Below are positions 9,311 through 17,066 of a DNA stretch of 64,000 nucleotides, piece after piece (within the stretch, counting starts at the first letter, position 1; each line of letters begins with the position of its first letter). Under the pieces are notes generated by a model. It saw only the letters and a program-made list of their open reading frames with translations. It had not been told where the DNA came from and searched no databases. The translations under genes and the position numbers were made by a program. Origin of the DNA: Alphaproteobacteria bacterium US3C007 (GTDB lineage Bacteria > Pseudomonadota > Alphaproteobacteria > Rhodobacterales > Rhodobacteraceae); NCBI GenBank assembly GCA_034423775.1, contig CP139918.1, forward strand, positions 1,488,001-1,552,000, written 5' to 3'.

Positions 9311-11413
9311 ATGACCATGAACAATGCGCAATTGCAGCTTGAGCATCTTTGGGATGACAAGGTCGCGCTGGACATGACAGAGCCCGAAAAGCTTCTATAT
9401 CGCTCAAATTTATTGGGGTCTGATAAGCGGATTACCAATTATGGCGGCGGCAATACCAGCGCGAAGGTACTTGAACACGATCCGTTGACCCATGACGCGA
9501 TCGAGGTGCTCTGGGTCAAGGGGTCAGGTGGAGATGTCGGATCTATCAAAATGGACGGGTTTGCCGCGCTCTATATGGATAAGTTGCGAGCGTTGAAAGC
9601 GTTGTATCGTGGCGTTGAGTTCGAAGATGAAATGGTAGCATTCTTGCCTCATTGTACGTTTAACTTGAACGCGCGCGCAGCCTCGATCGATACGCCCTTA
9701 CACGCCTATGTGCCCAAGAAACATGTCGATCACATGCATCCAGATGCGATTATCGCAATTGCGGCCTCCAAAAACTCAAAAGCGTTAACCGCAGAAATAT
9801 TTGGGGATGATATCGGGTGGTTGCCGTGGAAAAGGCCCGGATATGAGTTGGGTCTCTGGCTGGAAAATTTCTGTCTAGAAAATCCAAACGCGCGCGGTGT
9901 CGTTTTGGAAAGCCATGGTTTGTTCACTTGGGATGATGATGCGAAAACCTGCTATAGTCTGACGTTGGAAATCATCCAAAAGGCCATGGATTGGTTTGAA
10001 AGCAAGGCAGATAGCCAGCCTGCCTTTGGGGGCGCCGTGCATGAGAGCTTGCCGCCTATGAAACGGCGCGCTGTGGCCGCCGAGATCATGCCAGCTATCC
10101 GAGGCTTGATTTGCGAAAGCCAGCATATGGTGGGCCATTTCAATGACAGTCCAGAAGTGCTTGAATTTGTAAACGCGCAACAGCTGCAAGAGCTGGCGGC
10201 GCTTGGAACCTCTTGCCCAGATCATTTTTTGCGCACAAAAATCTGTCCCTTGGTGGTTGATTTTAACCCCAATGCGCAGGACGTGCAGCTAGTAATCAAT
10301 CGATTGCCACAAGAGATCGATGATTATCGAAACGCGTACCGAGCCTATTATGCGCGCTGTAAACATGCCGATTCCCCAGCGCTGCGTGACCCCAATCCAA
10401 TCGTGTATTTGCTGCCGGGGGTGGGCATGATCACCTTTGCCAAAGACAAAGCAACTGCGCGCATATCCGGCGAGTTTTATGTGAATGCGATCAACGTCAT
10501 GCGCGGGGCGTCTTCTGTCTCGGAATATACCGGTTTGTTGGAACAAGAGGCGTTTGATATTGAATATTGGGCTTTGGAAGAAGCCAAATTGCAACGCATG
10601 CCAAAGCCAAAAAGCTTGGCGGGGCGGATTGCGTTGATAACAGGGGCAGCCGGTGGCATCGGGTCTGCAACAGCGCAAAAATATCTGTCCGAAGGGGCTT
10701 GCGTGATGTTGGCCGATATTGACGGTGATGGCCTGAGCGCTGCAGCGGACCGATTGAAATCCCAATATGGGCAGGACGTGGTGCGCGCCGTGGTTATGAA
10801 TGTCACCAGCGAGGCTGAAATAGCCGCAGCTTTTCAAACAACGGTTTTAGAATTCGGAGGCTTGGATATTGTTGTCTCAAACGCGGGCATTGCGTCTTCG
10901 GCTCCAATCGAGGAGACAACGCTTGAGTTATGGAATAAAAACTTTGATATTTTATCGACAGGGTATTTTCTTGTCAGTCGGGCAGCCTTTATCACGATGC
11001 GTGCGCAATCCTTGGGCGGCGCGGTGGTTTTTGTGGCCTCCAAAAACGGATTGGCGGCCAGCCCGAATGCAAGCGCTTATTGCACTGCAAAGGCAGCAGA
11101 ACTTCATTTGGCCCGTTGCTTGGCCCTAGAGGGGGCCGATCTTGGTATCCGCGTGAATGTGGTTAACCCTGACGCCGTGTTAAAAGGATCAAAAATATGG
11201 GAGGGAGACTGGCTCGAACAGCGCGCCTTAACTTATAAAACGGATAAGGATGGTCTGGAAGAAATGTACAGAAACAGATCTTTACTGAAGAAATCAGTGC
11301 TGCCTGAAGATATTGCCGAGGCGGCTTATTTTTTCGCGTCTGACCTGTCAGAAAAATCAACAGGTAATATTTTGAACGTTGATGCTGGAAATAAAGAGGC
11401 CTTTACACGTTAG
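9311..11413 (+). CDS. rhaD: Bifunctional rhamnulose-1-phosphate aldolase / short-chain dehydrogenase
   Basis: A 700-residue fusion. Residues 1 to about 400 form a class II aldolase/adducin domain: RITNYGGGNTSAKV, HCTFNLNARAASIDTPLHAY, and the metal-binding HVDHMHPDAI and ESHGL histidines. This half splits L-rhamnulose 1-phosphate into dihydroxyacetone phosphate and L-lactaldehyde. Residues from about 425 on form a Rossmann SDR domain with GAAGGIG, NAG and an AYCTAKAA (YxxxK) active site, presumably acting on lactaldehyde. The start at 9311 follows a strong AAGGAGGG site; the frame begins six codons earlier without support. It is the first gene of the rightward rha unit, 11 bases before rhaI. 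The same fusion is known as rhaD in rhizobia. Confidence 0.92.
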   Translation: MTMNNAQLQLEHLWDDKVALDMTEPEKLLYRSNLLGSDKRITNYGGGNTSAKVLEHDPLTHDAIEVLWVKGSGGDVGSIKMDGFAALYMDKLRALKALYRGVEFEDEMVAFLPHCTFNLNARAASIDTPLHAYVPKKHVDHMHPDAIIAIAASKNSKALTAEIFGDDIGWLPWKRPGYELGLWLENFCLENPNARGVVLESHGLFTWDDDAKTCYSLTLEIIQKAMDWFESKADSQPAFGGAVHESLPPMKRRAVAAEIMPAIRGLICESQHMVGHFNDSPEVLEFVNAQQLQELAALGTSCPDHFLRTKICPLVVDFNPNAQDVQLVINRLPQEIDDYRNAYRAYYARCKHADSPALRDPNPIVYLLPGVGMITFAKDKATARISGEFYVNAINVMRGASSVSEYTGLLEQEAFDIEYWALEEAKLQRMPKPKSLAGRIALITGAAGGIGSATAQKYLSEGACVMLADIDGDGLSAAADRLKSQYGQDVVRAVVMNVTSEAEIAAAFQTTVLEFGGLDIVVSNAGIASSAPIEETTLELWNKNFDILSTGYFLVSRAAFITMRAQSLGGAVVFVASKNGLAASPNASAYCTAKAAELHLARCLALEGADLGIRVNVVNPDAVLKGSKIWEGDWLEQRALTYKTDKDGLEEMYRNRSLLKKSVLPEDIAEAAYFFASDLSEKSTGNILNVDAGNKEAFTR

Positions 11414-11424
11414 GAGAGCATAGA

Positions 11425-12672
11425 ATGACTGCGACATATGAGAGCGCCCGCGCGATATTTGCCAATTGGAACGTTGATGCAGAAGCTGCTCTCGCGCGGC
11501 TGGCGCAGGTGGCGATTTCCATTCATTCTTGGCAAGGCGATGATGTGCGCGGTTTCGAAGGGCTGACCGCCGCGTCGGGCGGTGGCATTCAAGCGACGGG
11601 TAATTTTCCAGGGCGGGCGCGTAATCCTGCGGAATTGCGTGCGGATTTGGATTTTGCGCTCTCGCAGATACCGGGCCGTCATCGTTTAAACTTACATGCG
11701 TTTTACATGGATACGGAAGACACGCCCGATCGCGATGAAATTGAATATAAGCATTTTGTACCTTGGGTCGATTGGGCGAAAGACAGTGATATCAAGCTTG
11801 ATTTTAACCCAACGTTTTTTGCCCATCCGAAGGCAGATGATAATTTAACGCTTTCGCACCCCGACGCAGGGATTCGAGAGTTTTGGATCGAGCATGGGCG
11901 GCGCACGCGCGAGATTGCCGCGCAAATGGGGCAGGCTTTAGGCTCGCCTGTGATCAACAATATTTGGGTGCCCGATGGATCCAAAGATATTCCTGTTGAT
12001 CGTATGGCGGCGCGGCAGCGGCTTGAAAAGGCGCTAGATACGATGCTTAGCGAAAAATTTGACCAAAGCCGCCTGATTGATGCGGTTGAGTCAAAGCTGT
12101 TTGGAATTGGCGTTGAGGCAATGACCGTGGGCAGTCATGAATTTTACCTTGGTTATGCCATCCGGCGCAAGATCGCGCTGTGTTTGGATATGGGGCATTT
12201 TCACCCCACGGAAAATATTGCCGATAAGCTTAGCGCAGTCGCGCTATCGGTTCCGGAGATTTTGCTGCATGTTTCGCGGCCGATGCGCTGGGACAGCGAC
12301 CATGTGATTTTGCTGACTGACGAAATTTTGCAAATGGCACAAGAGTTGGTTTTTACGGATCTTTTGGAACGCACACATATTGGCCTTGATTTCTTTGATG
12401 CCACGATCAGCCGTACTGCGGCTTGGGTTGTGGGTGTACGCAATATGCAAAAAGCGCTTCTTCGGGCGCTGTTATTGCCCCAGAAAAGGCTGAAATCGCT
12501 TGAACATAATTTGGATTTCACGGGCAGGTTGGTCCTGACAGAAGAGCTGAAGGATCTACCTTTTTCTGCAGTTTGGAATGAATTTTGTGCACGGCAGAAC
12601 GTACCAGTGGGCGCGCAGTTGATGGATAGCTTAGCGGCCTATCAAAGTTCTGTTTCAGGGAGGGACGGATGA
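11425..12672 (+). CDS. rhaI: L-rhamnose isomerase
   Basis: A 415-residue TIM-barrel sugar isomerase that converts L-rhamnose to L-rhamnulose with a divalent metal. Supporting segments are HSWQGDDVRGFEG near residue 32, LDFNPTFFAHPKADD (about 130-144), WVPDGSKDIPVDRM (about 185-198), and metal-site residues in ESKLFGIGVEAMTVGSHEFY and LCLDMGHFHPTE. The length matches the rhizobial-type isomerase. It follows rhaD by 11 bases in one transcription unit. With rhaK and rhaD it completes rhamnose -> rhamnulose -> rhamnulose-1-P -> DHAP + lactaldehyde, all encoded in this window. Confidence 0.92.
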   Translation: MTATYESARAIFANWNVDAEAALARLAQVAISIHSWQGDDVRGFEGLTAASGGGIQATGNFPGRARNPAELRADLDFALSQIPGRHRLNLHAFYMDTEDTPDRDEIEYKHFVPWVDWAKDSDIKLDFNPTFFAHPKADDNLTLSHPDAGIREFWIEHGRRTREIAAQMGQALGSPVINNIWVPDGSKDIPVDRMAARQRLEKALDTMLSEKFDQSRLIDAVESKLFGIGVEAMTVGSHEFYLGYAIRRKIALCLDMGHFHPTENIADKLSAVALSVPEILLHVSRPMRWDSDHVILLTDEILQMAQELVFTDLLERTHIGLDFFDATISRTAAWVVGVRNMQKALLRALLLPQKRLKSLEHNLDFTGRLVLTEELKDLPFSAVWNEFCARQNVPVGAQLMDSLAAYQSSVSGRDG

Positions 12673-13026
12673 TAAACTGCTGTTGGTGGCAAAAAACTTA
12701 GGCTTTTAAGGCGCGGTGTCATAGGTGAGGCCGGCAACCGCGTCAGATGCCTGAAACAAGAAGCTTTCAGCGCATATATCGCATAAAAGCCTGCTCCCTA
12801 AAGGCTGAGCTTTTATAGAGCGGCGTGGCCGCTGAAAAATGAAGCAGGCTCGGATGCCCGTGTTTTCAAAGCTATGCGATGCGTTTTTTGCAATCCTGAC
12901 CAATTCTTAGAGAAGATCTTCTATTGTATCTGCGCAGTTCACTCTTGGGACATTAAGAAAGACTGGTCTAATTAAGCAAAGGCAGTGATAGTAACGCGGC
13001 ATATGAAAAGGCAGCAGCGTTTCGCC
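12673..13026. repeat. Intergenic region with nested inverted repeats downstream of rhaI
   Basis: About 350 bases between rhaI and an EamA permease gene. It contains an outer perfect repeat AGCCTGCT (12788-12795) / AGCAGGCT (12843-12850) that encloses a tight hairpin AGCGGC-GTG-GCCGCT (12819-12833). No U-rich tract follows, so it is not a standard intrinsic terminator. It could be a structured RNA, a decayed element or a regulator site. The open frame on the minus strand across this region has no recognisable protein features. Confidence 0.45.
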
Positions 13027-13902
13027 ATGACGGACACTCATAAAGGTTTACTCTACACGTTTCTGGGCGTTTTATGCGTTGTACCGGATTCGCTTTTTGT
13101 ACGATTGATCACAGCCGAGCCACTGGTGACGGCGTTTTGGAGAAGCTTAATCTCTGGTCTTGTTATTTCGGCCGGTTTGCTTGTGTTTAAGGGCGCACCG
13201 AGCTTTCGCAATATCTTATTGATGGGAAAGCTCGGCTGGGCTTATTGTTTTTTGATCGGTTCGACATCTCCGGCTTTTGTAATGGCGGTAAGTCAAACCA
13301 GCGTTGCGAATGTTGTGTTTATCTTTGCCTCTATGCCGGTGTTTTCGGCGATTTTCAGCAGCATGTTTTTGGGCGAACATATTTCAAGGCGCACTGGTCT
13401 GACGATAGTTTTCGTGGGGGTTGGGTTGGCGATCATCGCTTATGGCTCGGGTGAAAACGAATTGGCGAATTGGACGGGGGATCTTTGGGCGGTCTATGTG
13501 TCTGCTGCCTATGCTGGGGCGCTTACAATGCTGCGCCGATTGAAACATGTTTCAATGATTCCAGCGATTCCAATCGCTTATTTGGGGTCTGCGCTCGTGC
13601 TGTTTCCCACGCTTGGCTCTGGGCTTGAGATCGAGACGAATATTATGCTTTATATTTCGCACGGTGTTTTCATCGCTTTGGGCACTTGCTTCCTGACGCT
13701 TGGCCCGCGTTATATCAGTGCTCCGGAAGTGTCGCTCTTGATCTTACTTGAATCTGTATTGGCGCCGCTGCTGGTCTGGGCGGTGATTTCGGAAAATCCG
13801 GGCTTTTGGGCGCTTGCCGGAGGCGGTGTTGTGATTGGTGCTTTGCTGGTTTCGAATGGAAGTTTGTTCCTTAAAACCGCTAAATCGCCTAAAGTCCTTT
13901 GA
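13027..13902 (+). CDS. EamA-family (DMT superfamily) membrane transporter
   Basis: A protein of about 291 residues with ten predicted hydrophobic helices in two repeated EamA halves. The first half carries FWRSLISGLVISAGLLVF (about residues 38-55) and the typical VANVVFIFASMPVFSAIF and FLGEHISRRT segments. The second ends VLAPLLVWAVISENPG and the GGGVVIGALL helix. Family members export or import small metabolites; the substrate is unknown. The frame is open from 12985, and two upstream ATGs (12985, 13003) are possible; no strong ribosome-binding site decides. It overlaps the end of the AcoR-like gene by 14 bases, tail to tail. Confidence 0.82.
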   Translation: MTDTHKGLLYTFLGVLCVVPDSLFVRLITAEPLVTAFWRSLISGLVISAGLLVFKGAPSFRNILLMGKLGWAYCFLIGSTSPAFVMAVSQTSVANVVFIFASMPVFSAIFSSMFLGEHISRRTGLTIVFVGVGLAIIAYGSGENELANWTGDLWAVYVSAAYAGALTMLRRLKHVSMIPAIPIAYLGSALVLFPTLGSGLEIETNIMLYISHGVFIALGTCFLTLGPRYISAPEVSLLILLESVLAPLLVWAVISENPGFWALAGGGVVIGALLVSNGSLFLKTAKSPKVL

Positions 13903-15805
13903 TATGTTTATAAATCGTTGTGCGCGACACACCCAATCTGCGCGCCACAAGACTGATATTACCGCCTGAATCCATCCAGGTTTTCTGGATTAAAACGCAG
14001 CTTTCTTTGCGCATGGGCGATTGCGCGCAAGGGGCGCAAGGGATAATTTCACCACCCGACATATTTTGGTCCCCTTCGATGGCCTCGGGGCGGATGATCG
14101 TGGTGGCGGAATTGGCAACCAGCACTTGCAGCATTTTTTTCAGCTGGCGTATATGGCCAGGCCATTCCCGCGTTTCCAAAAGGTCAAGAGCCGGTTTTGA
14201 TAATATATGCTCGGGCGAAATCTCTTTCAAAAGCTCTGCCGCCAGCTTTCTAAAATCCATTCTTTGCGCTAGACTGGGCAACAATATCTGCGCGCCGAAA
14301 ATGCTGTCTAGAAACTCGGGATCCATATCATGCTCTGTACGCAAGTCTTGCAGGGATAACCTGCTCGACACAAATACCGCCGCAATTTTATGTTCATAAT
14401 CGCCCAACTCACATTCTTGGCGCGCCTCAAAGATTTGAACAAACGTGTTTTGTACGGGCAGCGGCAGATTTTCAATGCCGCTGATAAACAGGCTGCCACC
14501 TTGGGCTTTGCGCAGCTTATTCTGCGCCAAAGTTGACCCGTTTGGCTGAAAGTAAGCCAGCTTGCCTTCGGGGCCAAACAACAGCTCTTCGTGGTTTTCT
14601 GCGGTTAATAAATTACATTTTATTTCGACAAAAGGTCGTTTGGGCAGATATGTTTCATGTAATTCTTGCGCGGTGGCCTTTTTCCCAGAGCCCCTGGGCC
14701 CTTCGATAAAGATCGGCAAATCATGTGTTAATGCCCGCTCTGCCCGCATTAAATGGCGCTTTAAGCCCGAATCTTCGGAGATATAACAACGCGTTTGCGG
14801 TTTATCATCTGGCGTAAGTGTCCGACCGCCTTGATCTAACAGCGCGGCTGAGGATGTCGTTAAGAGCGACGCGCCTTTTGGATTAATTTCAATAATTCGT
14901 TTTGTGGTGGGCTCTTTCATCGCCATAAAAACGGCCGATCCCATCGCATCGTGGATGCGGATGATTTCATTCGAATTTAACCGATTGGCGATGCTCGAAT
15001 AAGGGATCGCGAAAATATCACCAAAATGGCGCTTATGCGACAGGTTAAGCCCATTGAGCATAATTTTAGCATTTATATTTGCACCGTCGATAAAGCCATG
15101 TTCATCCACGGCCAGCAAAGCGGCGCTGGTGGTGGAAAGATATTCATGGCGCGCGTGAAAGCTGATGATCGATGAGTTGCGGAACTCATCAATAAACAAT
15201 CTGTTTTCCACATTCTTACATGCCAGCTTCACCAAAGCCAGCGTATGTTGTTGGCGCGATGAAGCATCCGATGTTGCGTCTATCATGCCCACAATTTCAT
15301 TGTTTTGGCCATATATCGGCGCTGCAAAGCAAGAAAGATCGCCTAATTTTCGAAAAAAATGGTCGCGGCCGGCAACGATTTGCGAGGTGCCCGTATGCAG
15401 GCACAGCCCCAAGGCATTCGTGCCGCGGTAATTTTCTGTCCAAATTGAACCAGGGATGACCGCGCGGCCCGCATCGCTGGTTTTGAACTCTTCATCCAGC
15501 AGCGCATCTAAAACCACTCCGCTGCTATCGGCATAGGCAACCATGAAATTGGTCCCCGCGATTTGATTGTATAAAAGCTCCAATTCCGGCGCGACAAATT
15601 GTTTTATATATTCGTTCTTTTGGGTGATTTCTAAAAACTCTGTTTCTGATTTCACTGCATCAACGGGCTTTCCATTTGGGTCTAATCCAAAAGAAGAACT
15701 GCGCCGCCAACTGGCTGCAAGCGAGGCTTGAGAGATCTTAATCTCTGTTCCAAGCGCGGTTTGCGTCAAGGTCTCATCTTTGAAACGATTGCCCAATTGG
15801 CTCAT
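13889..15805 (-). CDS. AcoR-like transcriptional activator with a degenerate AAA+ domain
   Basis: A 638-residue regulator with the order seen in AcoR-type proteins. An N-terminal sensor region has GAF-like GSIWTENYRGTNALGLCL (about residues 121-138) and then GDLSCFAAPIYGQNNEIVGM. A PAS-like segment lies around 225-300. The central AAA+ domain has Walker A EGPRGSGKK (about 370). A C-terminal Fis-type helix-turn-helix is NISLVARRLGVSRTTIYKHI. The GAFTGA sigma-54 contact motif is absent: the expected place reads LFGPEGKLAYFQPNG. The Walker B aspartate-glutamate is replaced (GGSLFISGIENLP). The start is ATG 15805 with GGAGG five bases upstream; a GTG at 15811 is the alternative. It is divergent from the alcohol dehydrogenase and probably controls it. 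Confidence 0.85.
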   Translation of the reverse strand: MSQLGNRFKDETLTQTALGTEIKISQASLAASWRRSSSFGLDPNGKPVDAVKSETEFLEITQKNEYIKQFVAPELELLYNQIAGTNFMVAYADSSGVVLDALLDEEFKTSDAGRAVIPGSIWTENYRGTNALGLCLHTGTSQIVAGRDHFFRKLGDLSCFAAPIYGQNNEIVGMIDATSDASSRQQHTLALVKLACKNVENRLFIDEFRNSSIISFHARHEYLSTTSAALLAVDEHGFIDGANINAKIMLNGLNLSHKRHFGDIFAIPYSSIANRLNSNEIIRIHDAMGSAVFMAMKEPTTKRIIEINPKGASLLTTSSAALLDQGGRTLTPDDKPQTRCYISEDSGLKRHLMRAERALTHDLPIFIEGPRGSGKKATAQELHETYLPKRPFVEIKCNLLTAENHEELLFGPEGKLAYFQPNGSTLAQNKLRKAQGGSLFISGIENLPLPVQNTFVQIFEARQECELGDYEHKIAAVFVSSRLSLQDLRTEHDMDPEFLDSIFGAQILLPSLAQRMDFRKLAAELLKEISPEHILSKPALDLLETREWPGHIRQLKKMLQVLVANSATTIIRPEAIEGDQNMSGGEIIPCAPCAQSPMRKESCVLIQKTWMDSGGNISLVARRLGVSRTTIYKHIKGL

Positions 15806-15865
15806 ATCCACCTCCCTTCTTCATTTATAATAGCGCCAAATAACGGATGCCTCAAATTGGCCATT

Positions 15866-15882
15866 TGTTCACAAACTGAACA
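15866..15882. promoter_or_regulatory. Inverted repeat TGTTCA-N5-TGAACA between the activator and alcohol dehydrogenase genes
   Basis: A perfect 6-base dyad TGTTCA (15866-15871) / TGAACA (15877-15882), with a third half-site-like TTTGAACAA near 15905-15913. It lies midway in the 163-base divergent gap. By position it is the best candidate binding site for the AcoR-like activator; the assignment is inferred. Confidence 0.45.
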
Positions 15883-15968
15883 CAAATTAGGCGGGCCTGC
15901 ACATATTTGAACAATTATATGGATTGTTTAGCTGAAAAACCAAGCAATATTCAGCAGGAGTTCTGAGA

Positions 15969-15986
15969 ATGAAAGGCATATTATGA
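15969..15986 (+). CDS. Five-codon minicistron (MKGIL) overlapping the alcohol dehydrogenase start
   Basis: ATG-AAA-GGC-ATA-TTA-TGA. The start has the best ribosome-binding site of the region (AGGAG at 15956-15960, 8 bases upstream). Its stop codon overlaps the alcohol dehydrogenase ATG at 15983 (ATGA). The dehydrogenase start itself is 22 bases from that AGGAG and has only a weak site inside the minicistron, so coupled or reinitiated translation is plausible. A real product is not claimed. Confidence 0.35.
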   Translation: MKGIL

Positions 15987-17035
15987 AAGCGCAGGTGCTG
16001 AAGCAATACGACGATGATCTAACAGCATCGTCTTGGGTGGATCTGGAAAATGTTCCCGATCCGAAAATCGAAAAAGCCAGCGATGTCATCGTGCGCATCG
16101 GCGGCGCAGGGGTCTGCAGAACAGATCTTCACATTATTGAGGGCGTTTGGCGCGAGGCAACCGATGCTGACCGTAAATTACTGCCATTGATTATGGGTCA
16201 TGAGAATGCGGGCTGGATCGAAGATGTGGGCAGTGAAGTCGAGGGGCTTAAAAAAGGCGACCCCGTCATCGTGCACCCTAAAATCACCGGTGGCACTTGT
16301 CTGGCGTGCCGCCGTGGTCATGACATGCACGGAGAGAACGGATCTTTCCCGGGCGTTGACTGCGATGGAGGATACGCAGAGGCGCTGAAAACATCTGTGC
16401 GCAACATCGTGAAACTGCCGCAGACTTTGATTCCAAAGGAAGTGGCGGCCTATGCAGATGCGGGCCTCACAGCCTATCGCGCAGCGAAGAAAGCATCGCG
16501 TCACCTGTTGCCGGGTGAGAAATGCGTTGTGATCGGATCTGGTGGTTTGGGCCATATCGGCATTCAGGTTTTGCGGGCCATGTGCGCGGCAGATATTATC
16601 GTTGTTGACCCCTCTGATATGGCGTTGAAGCTTGCGGAAAGCTGCGGAGCGGATGCGCTCGTCAAGGCGGATGGCAATGAGGTTGAAAAGGTGTTGGAGC
16701 TGACCAAAGGGTTGGGCGCCGAAGCAGTTTTGGACTTTGTGGCCGAGCGCGGCACAACCGCCAAAGGCCTTGCGATGACGCGGGCGATGGGCAGCTATTA
16801 TGTTGTTGGATATGGCGAAGATATCAATGTTAGCGCGTTTGAGATGATCACGACCGAGAAGAATATCATCGGTAATTTGGTCGGAACATGGGCTGAGCTG
16901 ACCGAATTGATGTCTTTGGCAGATAAGGGTCAGGTTCATTTGGCAACGCAGGAATACAGCTTGGAAGATGCAAATCTGGCTTTGCAAGATTTGAATAACG
17001 GCAAGGTAAAAGGGCGGGGCGTCCTTGTACCTTAA
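15983..17035 (+). CDS. Zinc-dependent, NAD(P)-linked alcohol dehydrogenase
   Basis: A 350-residue medium-chain dehydrogenase. Catalytic-zinc elements are GAGVCRTDLHI (about residues 40-50), GHENAGWIEDVG (about 72-83) and the DAGLTAYRA segment. The Rossmann motif GSGGLGHIGIQVL is near 178-190. The structural-zinc lobe reads GGTCLACRRGHDMHGEN, so only two of the usual four cysteines remain and that zinc site is probably lost. It should oxidise an alcohol or reduce an aldehyde; the substrate is unknown. It heads a run of five ABC transporter genes and lies 31 bases before the first, divergent from the AcoR-like activator. The operon suggests uptake and oxidation of an alcohol or polyol. Confidence 0.88.
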   Translation: MKAQVLKQYDDDLTASSWVDLENVPDPKIEKASDVIVRIGGAGVCRTDLHIIEGVWREATDADRKLLPLIMGHENAGWIEDVGSEVEGLKKGDPVIVHPKITGGTCLACRRGHDMHGENGSFPGVDCDGGYAEALKTSVRNIVKLPQTLIPKEVAAYADAGLTAYRAAKKASRHLLPGEKCVVIGSGGLGHIGIQVLRAMCAADIIVVDPSDMALKLAESCGADALVKADGNEVEKVLELTKGLGAEAVLDFVAERGTTAKGLAMTRAMGSYYVVGYGEDINVSAFEMITTEKNIIGNLVGTWAELTELMSLADKGQVHLATQEYSLEDANLALQDLNNGKVKGRGVLVP

Positions 17036-17066
17036 TTAAAAACGAAACCTACTGGGAGGAAGTAAA

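Noticed and set aside
12706..12903. Minus-strand 65-codon frame between rhaI and the EamA gene
   Set aside because: It runs through the nested inverted repeats, has no family match and no good start; treated as non-coding.
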